64,000 bases of DNA from Ceratodon purpureus (taxonomy: Eukaryota; Streptophyta; Bryopsida; Pseudoditrichales; Ditrichaceae). How positions within the stretch are numbered: position 1 is the stretch's first letter; every line of letters starts with the position of its first letter. Shown here piece after piece: positions 24,505 to 35,786 of the stretch. A program made the position numbers and the translations under genes. A model generated the notes under the pieces. It searched no databases. It saw nothing but the letters and a program-made list of their open reading frames with translations, and had not been told where the DNA came from. Location: assembly GCA_014871385.1 (NCBI GenBank), contig CM026428.1, forward strand, positions 2,800,776 to 2,864,775, given 5' to 3'.

Positions 24505-27500
24505 TTAATGGAACTTCACCTCCATATACACGTAGAAGTGTTTTTGCAGATTCAAGTAGGCTTTCTGATTGACCTCTATTTCCTCTTTCATAGTCTTGCT
24601 TTGAGCCATGAGTACAGCAATCCCTGTACATCAAACCTGAACAAATCAGCACTTTACTATGGAGCACTACATCTCAGTACCCGGTCTTCCTAATTAAGTA
24701 CACATGGCTATGAGTTGGAAGAGAAATTGCGACAGGCTGACCACAACTAACCATAAGTTACAAGTGACATCAAAGAATAGTAGGCACAAATTCAGTTAAT
24801 TTGTATCTCGATTCCCTAATCAGAATTAGCTCTCATATGTTTTGACATAATGTGGTTTGATATAAATGACTTCAGACCCACCTGATCCAGGCCTCAAAAC
24901 ACGAACAACCTACACAAACAATAAATAAATCCATGGAGTGAGGCAATCTTGAGGTCAAAACGGAAAGCATATTCTTGAGCAAAAATACACTCTTGGCACT
25001 CCCTATTTGATGATTTGAACTCATCTTGAAAGCCACTCTGTTGCACAAGATCGACAGCAATTCACACCTATTGAGACATCGAGGTGAAGGCAAACCCAAC
25101 CTGTTTAACAACCCTCGGGCAAAGAACCTCCCTAACCTTGTGGTTACCTGCGAGAATTCCAAGAGGTGTGTAATTAGTGTGAGAAGAAATTCTGTAGCAT
25201 CAAGCAAAATGCATGCAAATGAAACGAAAATAACTATGTTTGATCATGATATTACTGGATTAGCTTGGATATGAAAGGATGATTACCACAACGATTTCCA
25301 AATGGCATGTCACATATAACTCGATCAATGCTTGCAGTGCGCAATGGAAGCATTGAAGCATCCCACCGAACTACATCACAATGTCCTGGAGATTCACCAG
25401 CTGCCAGAAAGATGGGTCACAGCCATTTCCAAGTACTGACATTCTTGGGCATTAAAACATTAAATTCATAAGAATATTGTGTTATGCTTATGCTACAGAA
25501 GATTGCTTGTAACTTCAGACTGTGCCCCTTTGATTCACTTGAAATTCATCTAGCTGAAATGTGGGCGAGGGTAACCAAGAAATACATCCTTACCCGTTGC
25601 GTTTATATTTGCTGCTTCAACTGCAGTATCTACGAAATCACCTGCTAGTCCCATGACCCTTGTGCCCAGCCAATTGATGGCCTCCAATGGTATGGTCCCA
25701 CAGCCGCACCTGCAGGAAATATACAGACGTACAAGGCCTCAGCATCGTTCAATTATATTACTAAAATATCCTTTAGAAGCTGTTGTTATAGCACAAAAAA
25801 TAACCAGTACTAAGCACAACTTATGCTTGCACAAGACGGAAAAGAGTATGTCACATACATGGGATCGAGGACAATGTCGCCAGGCTGGACGTCAGCTAGC
25901 TGCAGAAGCCCATACGCTGTGCTGCCACGAGACCGGATCCCACACAACTCAAACTCCGATAATTGATGAATTTGCTGAATTAGTATGTTCTAAAAAGAGA
26001 CCGTCAAACAACTGCCTATCATAACCATGCTTATGGGAGAGTTACAGATTGCATACCTGGGCTTCAGGGAAGTGTGCACTAATGCTTTTCGGTACGGTCT
26101 TCGGGAATAGAGCTGCCAGATATCAAGCAAAGACAGAAAAAATCGGTGTCTACATCATGTGCATGATAGCTGAATTTAGACTCTAGACACACAATCCAAC
26201 AGAATTTGTGTTCAACTCCATACTAACTTCTGTAGAAGACACTACCTGAAGTTACTTTTCTCATTGGTCAGCCCACTTTAAAGTAACAATAGTGTAGAGG
26301 CTTAGAAGTCTAAGTAAGACTGCTGTTTACATGAACAAAATAATTCTCAAAATTTTCAAAGAAACTGGAAACAATTTTCAAAACTAGAAGCTCGGGCTTA
26401 GAAACCTGAGCATCAGCCCGGCTTGGCCTCTCTGCAGGCCGCTTCTTCTTAGTCGACTTGACCTGTTCACTTCCTTCTACGTCTTCTACTTCAGCACAAG
26501 GTTCGTTGATGTTGCTTACGTTTTGCAAGTTCTTGGTTTTTTTCTTATTGCCACTGCAATAGGGTAGAGAGATCAAAAGAAATTCTCCACTGCATGTATT
26601 GCGAGCATGGCTATTATTAAAAACAGCTATAAGCCTCAAGTTATATCTACTCCGAAAGTTATAATTCCGTACTCTGAATCTAGGAACACAAATTTCATGA
26701 TGAAAGAAGGAGAATCACTGCAGAAACCACATCACAGTAATCAATGCAGTAAGAAGAGTAACCAAATAACTGTGTTTACCAACACTCGGATAATTCTGTT
26801 TGCCAGCAATTCGTTAGCAAATGAGCGATAATCTATACGTTATATCCATGAACAAGTTGATACTATGAACAAGATTTTTAAAATGAAGCTTAAAAGCGCT
26901 ACTAGATTGTGCTACGAGTGAAAAAGTAACCTGTATATAAGAGCAAGAACCAGAAGAAGCTCGTCATCAATTATCCAAGCCAGAACCTCCACTGCAATCA
27001 CAACCACCAAAAAGATAATTTACAAAACATTAGACAACCATAGGCTTTGGGGAGTTTTCACCTGCTGCTGGTATCTTTGGTGACCTTGGTATTTGAGCCA
27101 TTTGATGATTTATTGGAGATACACAACTGCATCCGTATTGATTTCTAATCTAAATAGTTGCCAAGGCTCGTTCAGTCGCTATTTGTCACAAAGAGGACAC
27201 TAACCGTTAAAGCTCCTCATGTCCGCTGGCCAGCCCAGCAACTCGTGCATGCCATCTCCAATAGCAGCTGCGCAACAAGAATTTTATGCAGTTCAAAACA
27301 ACAGCGATTCATTTTGACCTGTTCAAGGCCTGATGCCGTCTGCACATGCAGCTCTTGAGAAGAAACCATTAGAACAATTTTAAATCGTTGAAGACGCAAT
27401 TTAATGCAAAATGATTCATAACAGCACCCATACTGTAGAGGTTAAGCAATTACAAGTTCAATTACGATGTAAAAATTCATTGTAGCAAGATAACACCTGC

Positions 27501-29094
27501 AGCATCCATGGAGGTGTAGCCATGTTTTTTCATGTCCTTGCAGATTCTGTTCCCCGTGACTCGGAAGGACCTCTGCGGAGTAACATGCGTCTGTTCCACG
27601 TTTGCCATCCCATTGATCGTTAAAAGAGGGTCACTAATTCCGGATGAAGAATCAGGCTCTTCTGTCTCTTGCCAGAGTCTATGAAGTTGCATGACAGGCT
27701 CCCAGTCAATCTGCACGTTTATAGCGCCTCAATGTCTTAACCAGAGCAGGTGCTTACTCAAGCTGGGGCCAAATAAAACTACAAAGCTTCCAGAGATGAC
27801 GTGCATGTAGAACAGAAGTACAAACTTGCGCTAATAGCCATATCTGTATCGAGTCAAATCGTGCTGCACACGTTACCATAAGCAATAACCAATCGCGTTC
27901 ATTACCTTGCCTGCTAGAGATCCCAAGAAGGCCATGCCTGATTCCTTGTCAACGGGAATTTTCTGAAAACATAACACACTTCCAAAATTATGAGAAAAAA
28001 ATTATGGATTGCAGCATAGAAGCCTGTACAGAAGACCATTCGTACAACATAACAGGTGATGCTCGTCCAGAAGCATATTCCTAACAACCAAGAAGATGGC
28101 ATGGATGGGCGAAAAACCTTGTGATGGGAAAGAAAAGCGTACACATTGTCAGCAGACCTCAATTCTGCAACTTTCTGCATCAATACAGAACAGATCAATA
28201 GATAACGCAGTCCGAAAATTCAGTCCCTCACTTTACTATGAACATGTTCATCCAAGATCACCAGAGAATCTAGGCTCACTTTCAACGGAACTATAATGGC
28301 GAATGATCCAGAATGCCAAAATAAGAGAGAGGAACCTACAGCAGCAAACATTTTAAGGAAACAAAAAATCCCAGTTAGAAACACATGTCACCCAAACATT
28401 GCTGGGTAACAACAAATCCCTATCGAACCCACAATCACTCACCTGAGGAGCCGACGTCGTCCGAAACTGTACCCCTCCATAGCTGTCAATCCCTGGAATT
28501 ATACTAGTCCCTTCCAGATTCTCCAGCTGCATTCATAATCGTAAGCTAAGTATCTCAAACAAAATCATAGAAAATCGCAAATCGAACCATCTTGCCTAAC
28601 ACTACATACACAAATTAATAGTATTTTTTATTAAAAAATAAAATTTTAAAAAATAAAAAAAGCCACACCCATGAATCCGATATATTTAGCGTAATGAAAC
28701 AACATGAAACATCCCATGAACAATCCATCATGCGAATAGATCACTTCCTGTCAAACAAAACCCTAAACTCTCATGAAAAACTAAATGCAGCAGGGTTTAG
28801 GGTTTTAGAAACCGGAAAATTCAGAGCTCGAATTCAACTTCCATAACCGCATTGTGTCCACATCCACCATAAAAAAACATCCACCCCTCTAGAGTCCGAA
28901 ACCTCATCTCCCCAACAAACAAAACCTCCACCACCACAATCAGAAATTCCAAAATTCATCTCGAGAAGACAATCCATTCCAACCGAACTACCAAAATAAG
29001 ATACATAAGAGCTGGATTCTTTCCCTACCTCCTTCAGAAGCGCAAACTCAAGCCCACCCGCACACGAAGCCCAGTAATGCGCCACAGCTGCCAT
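24505..29094 (-). CDS. THUMPD3: THUMP-domain tRNA (guanine-N2)-methyltransferase, THUMPD3-like
   Basis: This SAM-dependent methyltransferase family forms m2G near position 6/7 of tRNA; the animal enzyme works with TRMT112. Fifteen exons on the minus strand (5' to 3'): 29094-29029, 28526-28443, 28174-28118, 27962-27906, 27710-27497, 27267-27205, 26991-26931, 26553-26406, 26112-26057, 25921-25859, 25709-25594, 25400-25287, 25147-25101, 24909-24882, 24623-24505. All are GT-AG with continuous phase and give 430 codons plus TAA. The N-terminus reads ASCAGGLEFALLKE. Then comes the THUMP core with SFRVTGNR and ADMRSFNVEVL. The Rossmann-fold motif I is DIVLDPMCGCGTIPLEA, and the catalytic motif is CDMPFGNRCG, the DxPFG variant of this family. 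VVRVLRPGSGIAVLMAQ follows. THUMPD3 fits better than THUMPD2 because of the ADM-x-NFDVEVL and LRTxSxD motifs. An upstream in-frame ATG at 29121 would add nine residues. A lysine-rich 50-residue insert (exon 26553-26406) separates the THUMP region from the methyltransferase core. Confidence 0.9.
28757..28807. promoter_or_regulatory. telo-box motifs in intron 1 of the THUMPD3-like gene
   Basis: The telomere-like strings aaaaccctaaac (28757-28768) and gggtttagggtttta (28793-28807) lie about 25 bp apart in the first intron. Telo-boxes are known in promoters and leader introns of plant genes for the translation machinery, which fits a tRNA-modifying enzyme. Function here is inferred from sequence and position only. 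Confidence 0.45.
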
Positions 29095-29121
29095 GTTGAG
29101 CCAACCCAGCAGAGGAAACAA

Positions 29122-31980
29122 CGCAGCACAACCAAGTGGAACCCTTCTACCTCCCAGGAAACGAATGGGACGGAGCTCTCATCGTTGTAATCTGGTCACT
29201 GCGTGCAATTCTATGCCCTGATCAACGCCACCATCGCTCAAAACCTCGACAAATTTGTCCACAAATGCCGCAAAACACGACCAATTTCGTCTCTCTCAGG
29301 GTTTATCGACAGTGAACCCAAACCCGTTATAGAACTGCAAAACTAATATTTTCTACAATATTTATAGATGTTTGATTCTAAAATGTACGTTCCGATATTG
29401 ATTTTGTTTCTTTTGGGTGTAGTGACGGTCATGGGTATACGCCCATTGCGTGTGAAGATGAATATCGTCGATCGGATGTTTTTCGTTTTGCTCCGGAGCG
29501 ATGATGAATGGCGCCGTCTTTTGGATGTCACGGAAAGTTTTGATATGGATGTTATTCGTCAATTTAAAGGGATGTAAATAGTGATTCCATTGGAGCCATT
29601 TACCTCCCACATAAATGTTAGTCATTTTTGCTACCTCGCGCATGCACTAAATACGATAATTCTATGATATCCTACGATACCCTTAAGATACAAAGGTGAT
29701 ACCATGATGATATCCGTGAGAATCATATCATAATATTACTACATACTTATGATATAATGTGAATTTTGATTGAAATTCGTTAATTTTTTTCTTAATTAAC
29801 CTTTTTAAATTTAGCATCCCATTACTTTGCTAGAAACTGAGCCAAATTTAGCCACTTTTGGGATCAATGGATGTGAATAAATTCCTCCTCTGCGGAGATG
29901 AAATGGGTGTTTTATGGATGTTTTTTCCTTGGGTGGGGTCAGTGTGGGGCTTTGGAACCTGACAGCATAAAGGGGGGCATATTTTGAAGTGCTCAAGTTC
30001 TCCTTCTTCGGAAGATAATCTGTGTTTTTAGTGGTTTTGTAATAACATTGTTTTTTTTTCCTTTTCCTTTTTTTTTCCCCAATTATTGTAAGAAACAAGG
30101 CTTTGCAGTGGGTATTCCCTGATTCTTGCTTGCAACCTGGCAGGAGACATGATCTATTATGATCCAATCCATGGAAAAACATTCAAGGAAGATATGGAGC
30201 TTAGGGATTGGATATTATTGCATGCCAATGAGTTTAGAATGGTTTCTTCATATCGCATTTATAGTAGGTATATTGAGAAGCCATTACCAATCAAAAACTA
30301 AATGGATAAAATTTCAAAATCAATTGGATAAAATTTCAAAAATTAAGATTGTCGTTAGAAAATAAATAAGAATACTTTCTATCATCTAGAAGGTTAAATT
30401 ATTTTTATATATAGTATATTCTCATGTTATATTATGCTCAAAGTGATTTACTATAATATACTCGAGTGAATTTTACTTCAAAAATAACTTCAATGTATGT
30501 ATCAGGATCGTTGAAGGTAATATCTTGCGTACTCTATGTAGGCTATTAAAAAATCCATATATTTTGAGTCGACTCAAACATCCAGTATGTTTATGTATTT
30601 TATTATATTTAATATATAAATAAAATAATCTTGTTTTTTATTCATTTTTAAATTATATGTTTTGAAAAAATAAAACATATTGGATTTTTATTGGACTTTG
30701 GCCTTTTTCATAGAAAATAAATGTAAAATATATCAACTTACATTTTATATATCAACTTATATCAATTTACAGTTTATGTATGGAGAGGGACTAATCCTTT
30801 TTAAGTGATTTTATAAATTATAGTATAATAAAAAAATTCAAGTTTATAAAATATCATATACTTCTTCCTGTAGTCAATTAATTTATTGTTATTCTTTGTG
30901 CAAGAGAAGTCTTTTTATTTTCTAAATAAGTTTTAAAAAAAAACAAAACAAAACAAATGTCTCAATAAGTGTCCTTCAAATATAATGATGGTAAGTTTGT
31001 AGCTTCTACTAAAGCATTTAATACTTAGAGTGTTTATTAAAAATAAAATGTATAATACTAACAAACAAGGTGCTGCAATGCAATAGAAGAAAGCGCAAGA
31101 GTTGTAGTGGCCATTTTAAAAGTGATAATCAATTGAAAACATGAAAGGAACCTGGTTACTTTTGGAAAGAAAAATTGCGGATGAAACTTGGTATAGATTT
31201 AATATTTGAATGATTGTGTGACATGGTATTGTAATGGATATCAAGCAATATGACAATGTTTTTATTTTAATAGAATAGATGTAAATGGAAAATGAATGCA
31301 CCAAGATGTTCATGTATCTCTGTCCTTGTTGTTAGTACAAATATTTAGATGTCAAGGACAATCGATAACTTGGTGCCAGAAGCAAGCACTTAATCATTCC
31401 CTTTTTAGATATTGAAAACATTAATCTTGTCAATTAGGTAGGTGTGTTTATCAATGTCTCCTCATATAACACAAAGGAATTGAGAATGGAATGGTGAAGA
31501 AACTTTGACCTTAAAAAGAATAATACATTTATATGAAAATTTATCAAAGGATTTGTGAATTGAAAGGATTTTTTTTAATAAAATTAGATATTTATTATAG
31601 AATAAAATTATTAGTGGTTGTGAAAGATATTGGATATACAAAAAATTGAATATGAATAATTTTAAATGATGTAATGATAACTTAATTCAACTTTTCATTT
31701 TAAAAAAAAATAACATAGTGATAATTTACTTCATTTAAATTTAATTAGTATCTGTTAATTCCAAAATTATAAATTAACTATTTCCTTTATCATTTTCTTA
31801 AATGTATAAATTATATACTTTACATGTATTTAATGATCAATTTTATTTATCCTTTAAAATGAAATAGAAAACCAACAATTAATACATCAAATCTTAAATT
31901 GATTTCATTTGTTGGCCTCAATGCATCAAATCATTATTTTTTAAATTCTATATATATATATATATATATATTTCATTTAT
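29122..31980. other. intergenic, strongly AT-rich
   Basis: The first few hundred bases should contain the promoter of the minus-strand methyltransferase gene. The rest is AT-rich, with T tracts near 30050-30076, an AAAAC-type run near 30935-30955 and a (TA)n run at about 31950-31970. The short frames, including 29368-29577, have no family features. No transposon protein is recognised. Confidence 0.55.
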
Positions 31981-32040
31981 AGATTTTCTATTTAGACTTT
32001 TATACATGAAATAAATTAATGATATATATAGACATAAAAT

Positions 32041-32225
32041 TAGAAAATTTTAAGGATGAAATAGAAAAAAATATGATAAATTATTGAATAGGATACTTGT
32101 CCATTTTTATCAATCTAATGTTATTTTTAATGTTTTATGTTAAAAAGATAAATTAAAAATTAAAAATCTGGAAGATGAACCTTATTTTTCCATAAAAATT
32201 GAATATTCATTCAAGGGTGAATATT
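32041..32225 (+). repeat. dispersed AT-rich repeat, copy C
   Basis: It parallels copy B: gaaaattttaaggatgaaa, then ttattgaatagg, then gatgaaccttatttttcc followed by gaatattcattcaagggtga. The left boundary is uncertain because the DNA to the left is low-complexity AT sequence. Confidence 0.6.
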
Positions 32226-34007
32226 GGCGTACGGTATTGAGGAAGCCCACTCTGCATCTATACCCTGATCTGCGCAGCCTTGTACTCGCAGAGCTGACTT
32301 AACTTTTACTTCCAGTTCCAGTAGATCTATAATGTTGCACTGAGTGATACAATTGCAAGTCCGTGGAAATAGGGGCCTTGAGAGAATGTCTGAGAGACTG
32401 AGACGTATGGAGTCTGACAAAGTTCATGCTGTACATGAACAGAACTAGACGTAAAGTTCAATTCACAATAAGTTCAACTTCTGCACTGTCTTGTGTTGTC
32501 TCTGTTGAAGGGAATGTCCAGCAACCTCATGGAGGCACTCGGACTTTGGAACATGGGCAAGTTCATTTCAGTACCATGCTGAAGCAAATGTATATTCATT
32601 GGGTGTGAGATATTGATAACTGGGTGATGACAGACTTTGATATAAATAAATCAAATCACGGTTACCTCTGTGGATGAATTGTGACCCTGGAGAAGTGACC
32701 CATCCGCATGAGAAGCATGTGAAGCACTGGTGCTGCACATGAATATATTGCTGCAGAGATGGATACAAAGGGAAGCTCCACGCACAATCTCGAATTCGAC
32801 CGAGAAAGGAAAAAGAAAGTGAACATTGTGGTATCTTATGCTTTGTTCGCGAGAGTTAGTACTGACTTTGTCATGCGCGCTTTAGGAAAGGGGTATGGTG
32901 GTCATCAATCATGCGCAGTTATTATTTTAGAGAGTGGACTGAAGTGCAAATGAACTGTTTGAAAAACCAGCATACCTTGAGCACTTGGTGAGGATGTTTG
33001 GGGGCCTTTTTGTATGGACAAAGCTAAGTACAAAAGTACAGAAGTTATCATGCTGAGTAAGTTATGTCTGACTACAGCAGCGTTGTTTTGCATTGGATTC
33101 CTACCTCAACTGCCTTGCAAGTGTGAGTTCAATTAGCTTGTCATTCTCTTCATTCACCTGCCTTGAGCTGGGAATGGCTGATGAAACCCTAATTAGTTAA
33201 AATGCAATTGCATTTTGTGATAGGTAATTTATGGGAGTCAGATAATTCAGAGCTGTAAAATGATTGACTTCTGAAGTATTTACACCAAATAACTTGATAA
33301 ACAACAGTTTGTGTGCCATCAGCACTACAGTAGCTACAAAGCATTGGATCTTTGCCCAGGCCAATGCAGCTATCAACAGAGTAAGAAGCTCAGTTTGAAG
33401 GTTCAAAATAAGCTGGAAAACTTTGTAAGATATGCCCCCACCCAAATGTTTAGAAGATAACTAGGCTTTTTCTAAGGACAAGAAAAGCTGACATAAGCTG
33501 CAACATGATGATATAAGGTAGTGGTCCCAGAAACCGTCCGAATTTCAGGTTTGTTCATTTGGAATAGTGGTGGAATTTTTTTATAATTTTTGGATGAAGT
33601 GCAAAGCTAGTGCAAAGCCATCCAAAAAAAAAAAAAATCATTTTTTGAGTAAGTCTACAATTTCCTATGAATTTTTGAATGTTCAGCCCTAGGGGGGCCA
33701 CTAACTGTCCCTAGAGTCATGGTTAATATGACCACTTGGATTATGAGAATAGGACGTTTCTGCACCAATCACAAGCACTCAATTTTTGCAGCCATAGACG
33801 GAATTAGAATGATTTTGCACAGTTTCAGGGACAGCCTATGTCAAGCCTATGGGACGGTTTTTGGGACAGGACGGTTTTTGGCAGCACTACCTTACCATAA
33901 TTTAGGAGCAACTTCATCACCCCTTAGTGGAATGATTAATTAATTTCAAATTTTGGTGTTCCTCAAACGAAAGAATTAATTTTTTGAAATTCAACTTCTT
34001 AGGAAAT
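32226..34007. other. intergenic, no gene recognised
   Basis: Mixed DNA between repeat copies C and D. An A14-type tract lies near 33627-33640 and a short duplicated phrase (gggacggtttttgggacaggacggttttt) near 33850-33880. Frames are short and lack known motifs. Confidence 0.5.
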
Positions 34008-34009
34008 AA

Positions 34010-34246
34010 ATACCGTAATGCCATAGTAGGCTTCTTCTTAAATAATTCTAAATTTTAAAAAAATAAAAAATTATGAAGACATAAAAACAAAATCAGAATA
34101 ATTAGTTTTTACAGTAATTTGTTATTTCTAAGCCATTTAATGTCATTTTTATTGATTTTCGGCTATAAATAAATAAAATTGAGAAATTAAAGTTTTAAGA
34201 GACGAACCTTAATTTTTCCAAAAAAAAATATTCGTTTGCTGAGGAC
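34010..34246 (+). repeat. dispersed AT-rich repeat, copy D
   Basis: The best-preserved partner of copy A, in opposite orientation. The order taccgtaatgccatagtagg, aaataattctaaa, ttatgaagaca, ctaagccatttaatgtcat, gagaaattaaag, gagacgaaccttaatttttcc is collinear with the minus strand of 22335-22085. Confidence 0.7.
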
Positions 34247-35574
34247 CGAAACAACTATGGTGTTACAGTAGCAATTTCCATCCATAATTAATGAAGTTTC
34301 ATCGAATGTTTGTTATTTTAGTCAACCTCATGTATTTACTTTGAATATTTTTAATTTTTTTGGTTTTAAATTAATGTGTGATTTCAAGATATTTCATTAT
34401 TCATATTTTTTCATTTCATAAATTTTTGGCAATTAGGCCACATAATTCTTTTTTTAATTTGACATTTATATTTGGAGTGAATTTTTGCTCAAGTCGCCCC
34501 TAAGATACGCTATTTGAGGGTAGAAGTTGAATCTAAACAAAGAACTAATAGGCAACTTAGAACTTTATGGAAGGTAAACAAGCCTATGACCACCATGGTA
34601 AAGGAATGCTACTTCTAGTAAGTATTGTGTAAAATATCAAATATTATTTATTGAAAGAAAATAATGATTGAAGGTCAATGCAATAGAAGTTATAATTCTA
34701 TAATTAAATATGAATTAGTTATAAACTTTCAAATGACACTTACTTATTGAAACCACGGCCTTTAAGATTATATAATCATTATAACCATAATGACCAAGTT
34801 TTCATTGCGTATTCATAATGGTCATAATCATAGTCACTTCCTCTGGTCATGGAAGGCAGAGTTTCCACTAGTAACTAGAATAACCACTAGTAAACTAGCC
34901 CATTACCCATTTACATTAGGGGAATTTACATTAGAGTAAATTTGAGGTTCCAAAGGGGCCTTTGAAAGTGGCACGTGAGAAAAAAGAAAAGGTGCCCGTG
35001 CACTTTTGACGGTGGCACCCAAGGTGCTATCGTGGTGCCAGCGTTGCGGACACGGGGATTCAAACCAATCACCTCGAGGATGCGCGTGTGTGTTGAATTC
35101 CTACAGTGTTAGCGCTGACAACAATCACTGCTGCTACGCACACATCCCGAGCTCTGCTGCTCATGTCAGTAGGATATTTCGCATCGTATCAAAGGAAGGA
35201 CTTACACTTTAACGCATTCTAAACAATCAACCATTCAACCTCAGCCATGTCAGCGCCAGCGAACACTCCTCTTAATTGTGTGGGCAACATTTCTGGCATT
35301 TGCTGCCACCAGTAGAGGTGCCTTTGGGCAGCCGGTTTACTTAACCCGAGCTGTCTTAGAGGGCCCTTTTGTGACCTTAAATTTTCCCTAATGATTGACA
35401 CTCAAGTATTATTATTTATTGTGTGAGAAATCAATACAATTCCATTTAAATACCACTATGTAACAAACTAATTACCACCATATAGTTTCAATCAAATCTA
35501 AAAAGATTGGCTCATCATTTCATTACTACTACTGTCATATGTTATCTGATTTGCACCAAAATTTTAACCAACAT
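34247..35574. other. intergenic, no gene recognised
   Basis: AT-rich DNA. A GC-richer patch lies around 34985-35215, whose plus-strand 68-codon frame shows no recognisable domain. Nothing else is supported. Confidence 0.5.
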
Positions 35575-35786
35575 CCACCACTTTTACATTCATTATTACT
35601 AATCACTCCAATTTGGTGGTCAACAAATGTGTTTTTAGCTGTTACACCCACCACTTTTACATTCATCATTACTAATGACTCCAATTTGGTGGCTAACAAA
35701 TGTGTTTTTAACACCCACCACTTTTACATTCATTATTATTAATGACTCCAATTTGATGGCTAACAAATGTGTTTTTAGCTGTTACA
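35575..35786. repeat. three-copy tandem repeat, unit about 65-73 bp
   Basis: The block starting ccaccacttttacattcat and running through ccaatttggtgg and caacaaatgtgttttta occurs three times, starting near 35575, 35648 and 35713. The middle unit lacks the agctgtt segment that ends units one and three. Substitutions are few, so the array is probably young. It happens to be open for 67 codons, which I do not take as coding. Confidence 0.85.

Noticed and set aside
29368-29577. 69-codon plus-strand frame with a hydrophobic N-terminus upstream of the methyltransferase gene
   Set aside because: Short, without family resemblance or splice context; most likely chance in the promoter region.
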